Shown in pieces: positions 30,811 to 42,770 of a stretch of DNA of 64,000 nucleotides. The notes below the pieces were generated by a model that worked only from the letters and a program-made list of their open reading frames with translations, was not told where the DNA came from and made no database searches. The translations under genes and the position numbers were made by a program. The number at the start of each line of letters is the position of its first letter. Positions within the stretch are counted from its first letter, which is position 1. Source of the stretch: Neofusicoccum parvum (lineage: Eukaryota > Ascomycota > Dothideomycetes > Botryosphaeriales > Botryosphaeriaceae); assembly GCA_020912385.1 (NCBI GenBank), contig CP087217.1:372001-436000 (forward strand), in the 5' to 3' direction.

Positions 30811-33800
30811 TCAGGGATTCAGATCACCGGAGCCGTCAGCAATCGCTAGTCTTTGCTTCAAGGTCTTCGCCTTCTTCGAAACACCCTTACGCTTGCCCTT
30901 GATCGGCACTTCCGAGACAGGCGTGGCAGCGCCGGATGGTTTGGCACTACCATCGTCGAAGTTGCCCTCTCCTATATCCGGGTTAGATATCTCGCGTTGG
31001 TGCTTCCAAGGACTTGGGTACTCACCTTCATGGTACATGTCATCAAGGTTGACCTCGGCCTTCTTCTTGGCCGGGGCCTTCCTCTTCCTGGCCGGTGCAT
31101 TTGCCTCGGCGGCTGCCATTTCGGCCTCTTTCCGCTCAATCATCTCCGCTTGGTCATCATCCGCAAGCCACATTGCAATATCCTTGGTCCTGTTCTCACG
31201 AGAGCGTGTGTTGAAGTCAACTTGGGCACCTGCGCCACCAGAAATGACCACACGTTGCACCTCTTCCTTCTGGAGAGCACGCTTGCGGATACGTTCTTCG
31301 ATGGTTCCGCGCGTGATGAGACGATACACAGTGACCTGCTTCGTCTGGCCGAGACGATGAGCACGATCCATGGCTTGCGAGTCGATTGTGGGATTCCAAT
31401 CCGAATCGTAGAAGATGACCGTGTCGGCCGAGGTCAAGTTGATTCCGAGACCACCGGCACGAGTGGAAAGGAGGAAGACGAAGATCTCTGGTCGAGTTTG
31501 GAAGTCGGCGACAGTATCGCGACGATCTTCCAGCTTGGTTGAACCGTCCAGACGACAGTACTTGTAGTTGCGATAAGTCAAGTACTCCTCCATCAAGTCG
31601 ATCATCCGGGTCATCTGGAAGTAAAGGAGGACACGATGGCCTTCCTCCTTCAGCTTCCTCAGAAGTTTGTCCAGCATTGCGAGCTTGCCGGAATCTGTGA
31701 CGAAGCGTCTCATCGACGGAACCGTGATGTGCGTGTACTTCGACTTTGAGTTGGCCGGGGGAGTAAGCATGCCGGTGGTGGGGAAGTTGATCGGGTCGAG
31801 CTTGGCGTCCAAAAGTGTCTCCTCGGCCCTCTCGTTGATACCGAACAGAGCCGACCTCATGCGAGCATTGAACAGAGTGTTCTCCTGCTCTGCGAGGATG
31901 CCTTGGCTGGAGTAGAAGAAGTCGATCGGAGGTGCCGACGAACCAGGTTTAGCTGCAGCTTCAATTACACCAAGTCCAGTTTCCTCATAGGCATTGCTTG
32001 AGATGTTCAGCAGGTTCTGCATGACGCCTTCGCTAGTGATCTCGGCAAGAGGCCGGCGGTCATTTTGCTCGACGATGTTGAACAGCGCATGCGCAGGCGT
32101 GTACGCCGAACCATCATCTTCGTCGTAGGCGACCTTAAATCTTCCAAGATGGCGCGGGTTCTTCTTGATCTCGACGGCACGCTGGAAAGCGTCCTGCCAT
32201 GCCACTGAAGCAGCCTCCTGTGCGGATGTGTCCACAAACCTGAGGAAGGAGAAGGCACCGTCCTTGCGCGAGCTCTCAAGAGAGTTGTCTGGGCTCCAGA
32301 TGTTCATCAAACATCCCAAGTACTGGCCTCTCCAACCGGCCTGTAGGTTGTCAGGGCCAGGGAGATCCAAGCGTCCATTCCCGCGGCCGATCAGCCGAGG
32401 GACCTGGTACTCGATGAGATTGCGGACAGAATATGCAACGTTCACGCTGTATCCCTCTCGCATGAAGGATGCCGTTTCGGCAAAGGAAGAGAAAACAAAA
32501 GGCGAATGCGTCTCAGCACGTTCAAAGAGATCCGGATGATTGCAGACCTTCCTGAACTGCATGACGAGGTTCATCAGGGTGGCTGTGTCCTGGTCATCGC
32601 CAACCGCCGCCTTCTCGATCAGGTCCATGATACTGATCTTGTTGCGAAGATTGGTGTAGTATGCGCGCTGTCTGTACGTCAGGTCGCAGAAGACATCTTC
32701 CTCGATCTTGTCGCCCAGCTCCTTCTGCACATGCTTCTTGATACGGCGAAGCATGAAAGGCTTCAAAATCATGTGCAAACGCTTGAGCTGGTCCTCGTTG
32801 AGCTTTGTGTTGCTCTGTGCGTGGCTTTCAATGTCCTTAGAGAACCAGTCGCTGAACTCGTCATGCGAATCGAAAAGACTGGGCATGATGAAATGTAGCA
32901 ATGCCCACAACTCCTGCATGTTGTTCTGAATCGGAGTACCAGTCAACAGCAGACGGTTGCGGCAATGGAATCCCAGCAGACTCTTCCACCGCGAACTCTG
33001 TGAAGACTTGATAGCCTGAGCTTCGTCGAGAATCATGTACTGCCAGCGAATCTTCTGGAAGTATTGAGCGTCCTGAACGACCAGTTGGTAGGAGGTAACA
33101 AGCACATGGAAAGGCGAGTCCTTCGTGTATGTGATGTGCTTACGGTCCCAGAACTTACGCAGAACCTTTCGGTCCTTCGCATTACCCCAGTATGGCAAGG
33201 TCTTGAGAGTTGGCACGAACTTGGTGATTTCCTGCTGCCAGTTGTGCAAAGTCGAGGCAGGCGCAATGACCAAAAACGGACCCCATATATTGTGCACCTC
33301 GGCCAAGTAAGCCATGACGGAGATGGACTGTACTGTCTTGCCCAGACCCATCTCGTCGGCCAAGATGCCGTTGATGCCTTGCTCGTACAGGTTGACCAGC
33401 CAGTTGAGACCCTTCAGCTGGTACTCCTTCAATTGACAGGACAGCATCTTGGGCTGCGGGATATCGATGCTCTGCAAACTTGTCGGGTTCTGGAAGTTCA
33501 TCTCCTCGTTGTCATCGAATTGAGACTGGGCATTTTCTGTGCCTTGGTTGAAAGCTCTAGCACGGTCCTGTGCTTCCTGCACAGCGTTTTGGGCGTTGGC
33601 CATGGCTGCTGCTCGGAGTGCGCTCTCATCCTCGGCATCGAAATCCAGTTGGTCGAAGTTGGTGACCTTTGTGCCAACGCTGGCATGACTTTCGGGTAGG
33701 TTGATAGTGTGGGCATCCGGTTGACCAGGCTGGATGGTCTCTTTCGAGACGTCAACGTCATCCGTCGAACGCTCGACTTCATCGGTCTTGACCTTTTTGC

Positions 33801-35983
33801 CGATGAAATGAGAGTACAGTTCAGTTTGCGAGATCAGGAAGTTCAGCTTCCTCTTCTGCCTGTTAGCTTCGCGTTCCGCTTCAGCCTTCTTGGCATTCTC
33901 GAGCTCCTGTCGCTCCGCTATCTTTCTCTGGTCGCGCTCGTCTCTTTCGTTCCTCTTCCAGAACGACAACATCTCCCTCATGCTCCTCTTCGCACGGGCC
34001 TGGACATCTTTCATGCTCTTGTTTGTCCGCAATTGCCACCTGCGAGCTTCCTTGGAGGCGAGTTGGGCAGTCTTTCGGAGATTGGATTGCTTCGTTGCTA
34101 GAGAGTTATCCTTGATGCGGCAAACCTTGGGGACATCCTTCCGAGCGAGGTCCTTCCAGATCGAATCATACAGCTTGTGGTATTCCTTGGACTCGTAAGG
34201 GGCGAAGACGGTCGGGATAGAGGCAGGCGGGCTCGATTCTTCGGTGAAGCTTCGCTCCCTCTTCAAGGCCTCCAACCGCAACTCTTCCTTGGGGGCGATC
34301 ATCGGAAGCTCGTCGCCCCGATCCAGTGCCAGTTGAGCAGCAGCGGCGGCGTCCTTCTCTGCTTGCTTTTGCTCCTTGCTCTTCCTTGGCCGAGCCCCAG
34401 ACCTTCCCTTGGCCTTCTTGCCATCCTTGGGCGTGTCTTCGGACATCTGGAAGGTAGTCATGGTGCCTCCCTCCAGATTGGGCGCGTGAGGCGTTACCTC
34501 GCGGATGTCTGCATTCGGAGTGCCACCCTGGAGCAAGCGATTCGTGTTCTTGGCCTTGAGCTCGGCCTTCTCCGCTTCGTGCATCCATTTTCTTGCCTCT
34601 TCTTCATCCGCAGCGTTTTCAGCCTTGGCCAATGCCTCGTCACGCTTCTGGAATTCGTTCTGGAGAGTTTTCTCACGTCTCCGTTTCCGTTGCATGTCCT
34701 TCTTCCGCTCCTTCTCATCCGCAATCTCGCGGGCCTGGACTTCTTGCCAGGCCTCTCCCTCGTGTTGCGCGAAATAGTGGATTTTGGCACTTGCGGCGTG
34801 GGTCGCGAAGCTGTCTTGTAATCTCTTGACGTGGGCGGTCCGTCGACGCTACAAAAAGTCAGCACGTTATTCGGCGGTCTCCAACTTGCCAGCTTACCTT
34901 GCGCTTCACCGTTTCTGCATTCTCAATCTCGATTGCCTTCCGCTTCGAACGGTTGATGTACTCTTCCCGGTACAATGCCTCAAGAGTGGGTGTTTCGAGA
35001 TCGGTCATCTCAACATTCTCAATCTTAGCGTACTCGGCATCCACAGCTTTCGGATCAACCTCCTCAACAATATTTCCCGCGATAGGGCGCAGGGGCTCGG
35101 AGGTGCCATTGACGATCGCATGCTCCGGACTGCGGCTGAGCGGGAGTACTCTTCCGTCGACCGGGGTGTGGAAAGGCGCTGGGTGTTCCTCCTTGATGGC
35201 TGTATGGCTCGCATACGACCTAGGTGGTTGAGGTGTTGAAACCGGGAAGGATGGAGCTGCCGGAGCGGGGGCTGAATCCGAACCGGACATGATGCTCGAT
35301 AACGACATGGGATCGGCGCGAGCAGGAGTCTAGCGACGTTAGACAAGCCAGATGAAGCTTCATAAAATGTGTGGTTACCTCTGCAGACGGCCGCCTGGGC
35401 GTGGCGACCGGCGGGTTCGACATTATGCTTCGGTTGTGGTCGTGGTAGAGCTTCGGCGACGATGGCGAGTGAGGTGGGCGGTCGACCTGATACCCGGGGT
35501 GCGAGGATTGAGGTGGCGGGTGGGCCAGTTGTGGAGGAAAGGTCGCCGCTACGGGTGAGCGATATGGGCCGCCAGCTGGTCGCGCATCGGCGTAGCTGTA
35601 GGGCTCTCGAGGCTGGCATCCACTCTGTTAGCGACAGGTGCATTTCTTCGAGCTTGGCGCCCGCGTCATCAGCAACTCGTGCAATGGCGTACCTGGGCGG
35701 GATAGTGGCCGTTGTAACGCGGATCGCTTCTCCCTGCAGTCGGATGGGCCTGGTCTGACGTGGGATCGTAGTATTTGGACGTCGGCGGCGGGTCTCGCGG
35801 GTACAGCGCGGACGCGATGGGCGGCAAGGCGCCTGGGGCCGATGGCGAGGTCGGCTGGTTGTAGGCGGGATGGCCAGGCAAGGGCGCAGGCGTCGACGGG
35901 TTGGAAGAGCGCGCTCGCTCGGGCGGGAAGGACGTTTGCGTTGGTGAATGCGCGGCGTAGGTGGTTTGGTGGTCCCCTGGCAT
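30811..35983 (-). CDS. INO80: INO80 chromatin-remodelling ATPase
   Basis: Exons 35983-35693, 35612-35379, 35329-34898, 34848-31026 and 30971-30811 give 1646 residues. The start MPGDHQTTY was chosen; an in-frame ATG at 36043 is also possible. The N-terminus is Pro/Ser-rich and disordered, and the next part is charged coiled coil. The DBINO/HSA region has [20 protein letters not shown] and [19 protein letters not shown]. The Snf2 ATPase follows: [11 protein letters not shown] (motif I, near 33350), DEAQAIKS (motif II, near 33030), [10 protein letters not shown], then the long INO80-specific insertion. The helicase C-lobe follows with [14 protein letters not shown] and [10 protein letters not shown]. 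This is the catalytic subunit of the INO80 complex, which slides nucleosomes and edits H2A.Z. The last intron (31025-30972, 54 nt) is in frame, so a retained form would stay open. Divergent from BRX1. Confidence 0.98.
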
Positions 35984-36971
35984 CGTGTCTCGTTTGCCCT
36001 GCTCCTCGCCATCACCCAGCCGCTGCATCGTCACGGGCAGCATGGCGGCTCGCGGTGCTCTCACTCTCGTCACGCGTGGGATGCAGCGTCGAGGCCGGGG
36101 GCCATCAAGAAACGCAGCCGGGCGGCGGGCACGGGCGGCGCGGGCGACGTCGAGCTGGAGACGCGATGTCGCGGCGGAGCACTTTGCGGCGCGGCAGACG
36201 ACGGCGATGCAGCACGGATGGTGGGTTGTGCGGGCAGGCGAGGGCTGATGGCGATTGCGCAGGCGTGGCGTGGAGAGCTCGCGGCCTGACGGGCTCTGCG
36301 GACCAGCTAAGGCACGCCTAGTGCAGCAGCGGCGACGCTCGCATACAAAGACCCCGTGGGCGGCGACAGCGATCCGTTGGAGATGCGCGTGCGTGTGCCG
36401 GGGTGGATGGCGCGGCGTGGCAGCGCGCTGGGCAGGCAGAGGGGATGATGGGCGGCAGGGTAAGGAAAGGGATGGGGGGACGGATGGGCAGGCGGAGGGC
36501 AACACGTCTGGCCGCAGGTGGTCATCCTCGGACGATGCCTGTGGCTGCTGCACGCTCTGGTGTGGTAACTATTGCACGTCAACCTCCGTGCGGCGGCTGA
36601 ACACCTCAGGAACGGCACACGCGCTGCAGCCGGGCGCCGCCTGCGGGCCAATGGCGCCGTCTGCTGCGCGTCGCCAGCCCTGGACGCCGCCAACGCTGCT
36701 GGTGCCGCCTGGCAACAGCCCCCGAGGGCGCGCAGCCCGAGTCTGAGCGCTCTTCTATCTGGCGGGCGCTGGGGCTGGGCGATCTGGCTCTGCAGGCGGC
36801 ACTGTTGCGCGCTGCCCGTCCCGCCGGATCTGCGAGCCTGGCACCCTGGCCTGGAGCTAGACAATCCGCCGGGGACACCTCGGCCCGCGATGATTTTTTG
36901 GAAGCGTCGCATGCCGCCGCAGAGAAGTCGAGCCCGCCGCCGTGACAACTGCAATCCCACCACCACGCACC
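35984..36971. other. Divergent promoter region of INO80 and BRX1
   Basis: About 1 kb of very GC-rich DNA between two start codons. Long frames on both strands have shadow-like Arg/Ala/Gly composition. No gene is supported apart from the possible INO80 N-terminal extension to 36043. Confidence 0.5.
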
Positions 36972-38019
36972 ATGGCTGCCGTGTACAAGTCGCTCGCAAA
37001 GGCGTCGGGCAAGGATGAGGAGGCCGGCGGCAAGCAGAAGATCCGGAACAAGGTCCTCATCCTGAGCTCGCGCGGCGTGACCTTCCGGTATGCGCCCAGT
37101 TCTCTGCATCTGCACCCACGACAACAGGACACTGACAGACCCAAAGCCACCGCCACCTCATGAACGACCTGCAGGCCCTCATCCCCCACAGCCGCAAAGA
37201 CGCCAAGCTCGATACCAAGACGAAGCTGTACCAGCTGAACGAGATCGCCGAGCTGTACAACTGCAACAACATTTTCTTTTTCGAGGCTCGCAAGGGCAAG
37301 GACCTCTACGCATGGCTGAGCAAGCCGCCGAACGGCCCGACGGTCAAGTTCCACCTGCAGAACTGTACGGCATCTCATTCACACTCCTACTGCGAACTAC
37401 GTGCTAATCTGTGCTTGCAGTGCACACCATGGAGGAGCTGCACTTCACGGGTAACTGCCTGAAGGGCTCGCGTCCGATTCTGTCCTTCGATGCCAATTTC
37501 GACAAGCAGGCGCACTTCCGCGTCATCAAGGAACTTCTCCTCCACACCTTCAGCGTCCCCAAGGGCGCCCGCAAGACCAAGCCCTTCGTCGACCACGTCA
37601 TGTCCTTCACGGTTGCCGACGGCAAGATTTGGGTCAGATGCTACCAGATCAACGAGACTGAGGCTTCGAAGAAGAAGCCAGGTGAGGAGGGCGAGATGGA
37701 CGTGGATGAGACGCCCAAGAAGGGCAAGGGCAAGGAGGAGACCAACGTTGCACTGGTCGAGATTGGACCTCGCTTCGTCATGACGCCCATCATCATCCAG
37801 GAGTCTAGTTTCGGTGGCCCCATCCTCTACGAGAACAAGGAATTCGTGTCGCCGAACCAGGTCAGAAGAGAGCTGCTGTTGTCCAAGGCAGCCAAGCACA
37901 ACTTCCGCGCGGAGACCAAGCTGGATTGGAAGAACAAGCGGGGAGATCTTGGTCTTGCCAGCCAGGGTGGGCGGAAGAGGGAGCAGGATCCTCTGGATGA
38001 TAAGACTCTGTTTGCATAA
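36972..38019 (+). CDS. BRX1: Ribosome biogenesis protein BRX1 (Brix domain)
   Basis: Exons 36972-37087, 37147-37364 and 37421-38019 give 310 residues; both introns are 55-60 nt, GT...AG. The Brix domain begins QKIRNKVLILSSRGVTFRHRHLMNDL and continues with LIPHSRKDAKLD, NCNNIFFFEARKGKDLYAWL and PTVKFHLQNLHTMEELHFTGNCLKGSRPILSFD. The late block SFGGPILYENKEFVSPNQVRR is the usual BRX1 C-terminal part. A Lys/Glu/Asp insert at about residues 195-225 is typical. The family assembles the 60S subunit in the nucleolus, loading with EBP2 on 27S pre-rRNA. Start from the ACCATGG context. Confidence 0.97.
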
Positions 38020-38103
38020 TTGTCTTTGTTTGCTGGGAGAAACCGCATTTCGTTCGGCGTTTGGAGCATCGAGGATAGATACGGATATCCACGGAAAAAG
38101 GGA

Positions 38104-38841
38104 TCAGCTGGCTAGCAGTATTTTCTCAAGTAGCGGCGGCGCTGAACGACGTTGTTCAGGCATGAATGGGATGCGCGGCCGGTGCGACATGACCGGCCTT
38201 TCACCGCTTTCGACCATCTTCCGTTCCAGATAGTCTGCGTAGTCTGGTGTCACGCCTCCTGAGACGACAGCTTCTCGCACGCCTCTGAGCAGAAGAAGTG
38301 GCTCGAGGACAGCCTGCGTTGCCCGAGCATTCTTCTGCTTGTCCACAAAGCGCACCTCGACCCTCCGCAGCTCGCCCGCAGATCGCAGTATCTCTACCAA
38401 GCGCCTGATCTGTTCTCTGAGACCGGCCTGCAGGCCGCGACCACCGCAGTTGTACTTGATCATCCCCGTATAGCTGTCGACCATCTCTACATGTACCAAA
38501 CACTTCCTGATTCGCTGGAGGTTGCGCTGCGAAAAGTGGTCGAGGAAGGAGAAGGCGCGGTTCGGGGTGAGGCCGCTGTCGGGCAACAGCCATCTAAGGC
38601 GAAAGTCGAGGCGGCTATAGGCAATTTCGATGACGAAGGTATTGTGACCATACAGCAGGGCGAGACACTCTTCAGAGATTTGTCGATTGACGGCCCAAAG
38701 TGGAGTGCACCCGCGCAGCCAAACGAGTCCGTTGTCGTGCTTGTAAGAAATGCGCGTCGTGGTCGGCAGCAGGTATTCGTAGATCTGGACGCGTAGCTCT
38801 GCGGGCAGGCGCAGGAAGGGGGAGGGGCTAGGCGCGCTCAT
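38104..38841 (-). CDS. F-box-like LPAELR fungal protein
   Basis: Single exon, 245 residues, ATG 38841. Opens with FLRLPAELRVQIYEYLLP, the F-box-like helix of the Pezizomycotina LPxELRxxIY family, then LWAVNRQISEECLALLYGHNTFVI, the second hallmark. The remainder has LVHVEMVDSY and LRRVEVRFVDKQ and ends in a basic tail. Probably an adaptor-like or structural protein of unknown target. Convergent with BRX1 (85 bp between stops). Confidence 0.8.
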   Translation of the reverse strand: MSAPSPSPFLRLPAELRVQIYEYLLPTTTRISYKHDNGLVWLRGCTPLWAVNRQISEECLALLYGHNTFVIEIAYSRLDFRLRWLLPDSGLTPNRAFSFLDHFSQRNLQRIRKCLVHVEMVDSYTGMIKYNCGGRGLQAGLREQIRRLVEILRSAGELRRVEVRFVDKQKNARATQAVLEPLLLLRGVREAVVSGGVTPDYADYLERKMVESGERPVMSHRPRIPFMPEQRRSAPPLLEKILLAS

Positions 38842-39588
38842 GACGAAAGATCACGACAGTCCGCGATTCCTGCTGTGCAAACAGGCGAAGTGGCGCATGG
38901 TAAGAGGTAGGGCGGGCATCTGTGGTGGAGGACGCTGGGGGGTCAACTCGTACCCAATGGGAGGTCGGTGGCATGATTGGGCGGGCGGGCAGATCCAGAG
39001 GGAGGCTGCCGATGGCTAGCGCGATGCTCACAATATCCACCACAGTATTGGGCGTTGAAGAACAAGTTCGGCAGCATGTCCTGGGTTACTTGTGCTCGCG
39101 GATAAAGTGCTCCAACTCCCTACGGCTCGGCCAGCCGTGCTTCTGGGTCGGAGCAGTCCCGTCGAGAGCTATGCTTTCTTCGCGCTAGCCGGCGGCTACA
39201 GCGTCACTGTCGCACATGTCTTGGCGCGGAGCTGTCTCGCCGCTTTATCGCGCCTGCTCGACTCTCCTTCTCCTTCCTCACCTCCCACACCTGCTCATCA
39301 TGATAGCCCCCAGGACCGCCGGCGCCGCGCTGGTTGTCAAGGCTCATGCCGACCGGGATGCTTCGTTCTCCCTCGATAGCCCCAACGGAGGGGTCGCCCA
39401 CATCTAGTTTCCTTCGACCTTCCCCGAGACTCTGTCGCTGCCAGTGACCGAGTCTCCAGCCACCTTCAGATAAGCTGCAAAGTACCGAATCAGTATAGCC
39501 ACGGCGAGTGAGACAGAGACAAAGACCGCATCAGAACTCCAAGAAGAAATAGTCCCCGTGCATATTCCAACCTCACCCGTCATCCGCC
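38842..39588. other. Divergent intergenic
   Basis: About 0.75 kb between two outward-facing F-box-like genes. Nothing else recognised. Confidence 0.45.
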
Positions 39589-40662
39589 ATGTTGTTCGAG
39601 TTCCTGGCCACCGAGCTGGTCGCCCAAGTCTTCTTCCACGCCACTGCTGTAGACGACGTCCTTGCCCTTTCCGCAACCTGCCACCGCTTCCGCCGCATAT
39701 ACCTGTCCTCGCGCAAGATCCCCATCCTCGAGCACGCTGCCGAAGCGCAGTACGGCCCGCTCCTCGACGCCACCCAGCTGTTGACGCACAACAGCAGCCA
39801 GCCCGCTCATCTCATCCGCTCCGTGCCCACGTCCATCGCCCTCCTAAAGCAACTCATCCACGTTGGCCGCGTTGCCGAGCGCTGGGCCGACCTCTACCCC
39901 TTCAAAAAATGGAAGTACAACTTCGAGGACCGTCGCCTCTTGACCTCCGACGAGCGCTACCGCGTGCGACGCGCGCTGTACCGCCTGTGGCTCTACAACC
40001 GCGCCTTCTACAACCGGGCGCACCCGCGCGAGACGCGCATGAGCCGGCCGGTGGTGGTCGAGCGCGCGGCGCTCCTGCACAACTGGACCACCGTCGAGCT
40101 GGCCGAGATGGCCGACGTGCACGCCGTGCTGCGCGACATCGTGCACACCAACATCTGCCCGTCGAACGGCACCATCGCGCGCAAGTTCAAGAAGCGCTTC
40201 CCCGAGAAGGACCAGAACCAGCTGCTGTTCAACATCCACCTGAACTACCCGCCACCCGTCACGAATCCCTTCAATTCGCCCTTCCACTCGAGCCCCAACG
40301 CCCTGTCCAACTACTACCAGCACGCGGGCGCGCACGACAGCCGCCTGCATTACTCGAAGTACACGGCGACGCCGTATCACGAGCCCGGGGCTGAGGGTTG
40401 GGGCGACGATATCCCGCACTACTACGTCGTGGAGGACATGATGAAGCTGGACCCGGAGCAGGTTCTCTGGCTCAAGGAGAATGCCCCGCTCAAGGGCCAG
40501 GTCGAATCGTTCGTGAAAAGCCTGGGAGATTGGTTTGAGAATAATGGCGAGACCTGGAGCCAGACGCTGGAGTGGGTGCTGAATGAGCGAGGGGAAGATG
40601 TTGAGGAGATACTTGGTAGCATAGCTGATTGTGATCTGGGTGTTGCGGTGGTGGAGGATTGA
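39589..40662 (+). CDS. F-box domain protein
   Basis: Single exon, 357 residues. The N-terminus LFEFLATELVAQVFFHATAVDDVLALSATCHRFRRIY is an F-box (about residues 2-40) with the LAxELxxxVF and LALSATCHRFR marks. The rest is helical and has RRALYRLWLYNRAFYNR and ERWADLYPFKKWKYNFEDRR, patterns I recall from fungal F-box proteins, and an acidic C-terminus. It is expected to be an SCF ubiquitin-ligase specificity subunit; the substrate is unknown. Confidence 0.85.
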   Translation: MLFEFLATELVAQVFFHATAVDDVLALSATCHRFRRIYLSSRKIPILEHAAEAQYGPLLDATQLLTHNSSQPAHLIRSVPTSIALLKQLIHVGRVAERWADLYPFKKWKYNFEDRRLLTSDERYRVRRALYRLWLYNRAFYNRAHPRETRMSRPVVVERAALLHNWTTVELAEMADVHAVLRDIVHTNICPSNGTIARKFKKRFPEKDQNQLLFNIHLNYPPPVTNPFNSPFHSSPNALSNYYQHAGAHDSRLHYSKYTATPYHEPGAEGWGDDIPHYYVVEDMMKLDPEQVLWLKENAPLKGQVESFVKSLGDWFENNGETWSQTLEWVLNERGEDVEEILGSIADCDLGVAVVED

Positions 40663-40954
40663 TGAGGACTCGGTTGTTGAGGTCAGAACGTACAGCATAG
40701 CAATAAAAGCGTACACCACTCGTCCTTCCTCTTTATAACGCACTTGATGCAATTCGTAGGTAGTCTGGGGTAAGCATGTAAGTATCCACTTGTCGGTCCG
40801 ATCTTTGCCGTCTTGCCGAAACCGGAGACGCCGTCCACAACCGGGACATCGAATCCTGCGTCATCCCACTTTTCAATCTGAACTCAATACAGGCGATCTT
40901 TACAACGTCTAATTAATCCTTGACCAAGCTCCCAGAAAGGAATTCGGAAGGGAA

Positions 40955-42770
40955 ATGACAATGAACGCTGTGGTCTTCAAGGGTGTGGAGAAAGGCGTAG
41001 TCGTTGAAAAGAGGCCGATTCCGAAGGCTGAGCCGGGCAGTGTAGTCGTGAAGGTGAAATACGCCGGGCTCTGTGGCAGGTGAGTAGCATCCTTAGTTAA
41101 GTTTCTTGGTGTATGGTTTTCAATCTTGGCCTCCTTCCTCTGTCTTTCGTTTACTTATTTTCAAAACTGCTCGCATGGCTTTGCTATCGCACGACATCCT
41201 TGAATTTTAGGTGGACGATGGTTGCTGTTTATTTTTTGTTATCTGCAATAAATGCGAGCAGCTACATAGTCCTCCTTGTTCTTTTTTTCCTATTATTTAG
41301 CTACCTCTTCTTGCCCTACTCTATTCCAAGCGCGTCTACTGTCTTAGCCTATGCTTCTTCCCTCTACATATTTCGTATGGGTCTCTCTAAAACGTCTCAC
41401 ATTATAGTGACCTTCATTACTACCGCGGTCTCGAGCCTGCCGGCGAGAACCCAGACTTCATTATTGGCCATGAGCTTACGGGCGTCATCTCCGAGGTAGG
41501 CGAGGGTGTGAAAAGCTTAGCTGTCGGAGACAGGATTGTTTGTCCTTTCACTATCAGCTGGTTCGTACCTTTACCTAGATGGAGGAGCTGCAGAGGCTCT
41601 CCGCCATGAAGTTGCCGCTGCTAATTTGCATAATGAGCAGTGGTGAATGCTTCTACTGCAAGCTCGACCTCTCCTCTCGTTGCGTGAAGTCGCAGTGCTT
41701 CGGCACGCCTGGTCTGCCTGGCGCCCAGGCCGAATATGGTGGGTTCCTTACCCGTCCATCGATCTCCGGCTTTTAAACACACGACTGATCTGTCTCCTTC
41801 CTCTATTTGAATACAGTCCGCGTCCCCCTCGCCGATTCCACAATCTTCAAAGCCCCCGACGGCATCAAAGACCAGAACCTCATCCTCATGGCCGACATCT
41901 TCCCGGTACGCCCTTCCCCTTCCCACCTCTCCCCAATCCTATGTACTAACTTCATGCTCTGCAGACTGGCGTAAGGGCCCCTCCCCCAACATCTCCCACC
42001 TCCCCAGACTAACCCACAGATCAGTACTTCGCCGCCCTCAACGCAGTGTCCCGCCTCCCCAAAAACCTGCCCACGGCCACCACCGCCGTAGTCATCGGGT
42101 GCGTCTCCCCTCTCCCCGCCTACCGACCTCCCCTCAACGCTAACAACCTGTCCTAGCTGCGGCCCTGTCGGCCTCTGCGCGCTCGTCGCGCTCTCATCGC
42201 TGCTCGCCGGCACGCAGTTCCAGCTCTTCGCCGTCGACAGCATCCCGTCGCGTCTGGCGCGTGCGCAGGACCTCGTCGGCGCCGTCCCCGTGAACTTCAA
42301 GGAGGAGGATGTGGCGGAGAGGGTGAGGCAGGCGACGGGCGGGAGGGGCGCGGATGTGGTGTTGGAGATTGTGGGGGTGGAGGGGGCGCTGCGGACGGCA
42401 TTCGAGGTGGTGAGGCCGTTTGGGGTGGTGAGCAGTGTGGGCGTGCACAATGGAGTCGGGGGAGTGGGGTTTTCGGGTGCTGAAGGTATGTTTGCTTGTC
42501 TCGGGGGCTGTTTGTGGGGTCAGGCCTGAAGGATGCGGAGGCTAATGTGTGTTTTCTGGGGCCGCAGGTTACGACAAGAACGTTCAGCTGCAGATGGGAA
42601 GGTGCCCGGTACGGTCGCTGTTCCCGAAGGCGCTCGAGGTGTTGAAGGAGAACCAGGCGAAGTTGGAGTGCTTGACGGAGAACATCATTCCGCTGACCGA
42701 GGCAGTCAGCGCGTATGAGCGGTTCAACAGGGCAGAGGTGCAGAAGTTTGTTTTCAAGGTCGATGAGTGA
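40955..42770 (+). CDS. Zinc-dependent alcohol dehydrogenase (MDR), eight exons
   Basis: Exons 40955-41079, 41408-41560, 41641-41738, 41817-41905, 41965-41970, 42025-42098, 42157-42485 and 42568-42770 give 358 residues. Catalytic-zinc ligands lie in GLCGSDLHYYRG and IIGHELTGVISEVGEG. The structural-zinc loop is CGECFYCKLDLSSRC. The cofactor motif is VVIGCGPVGLCALVAL, and the MADIFPTGYFA motif depends on a 6-nt exon (ACT GGC = Thr-Gly). The first intron (41080-41407, 328 nt, T-rich) is far longer than the rest. ATGs at 40955 and 40961 are both in frame. It is likely an NAD(P)-dependent secondary-alcohol or aldehyde dehydrogenase; the substrate is unknown. Confidence 0.9.
41965..41970 (+). other. 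6-nt microexon of the alcohol dehydrogenase gene
   Basis: ACTGGC lies between TCTGCAG (end of the intron 41906-41964) and GTAAGG (start of the intron 41971-42024). It codes Thr-Gly and completes the conserved DIFPTGYFAA stretch. Without it the flanking exons still join in frame but lose this motif. Confidence 0.75.

Noticed and set aside
36307..36999. 230-codon minus-strand frame upstream of INO80
   Set aside because: GC-rich shadow frame in the divergent promoter with no family resemblance.
41113..41499. Membrane-protein-like frame inside the alcohol dehydrogenase
   Set aside because: Most of it lies in the T-rich first intron; hydrophobicity is a composition artefact, and the end overlaps exon 2 in another frame.
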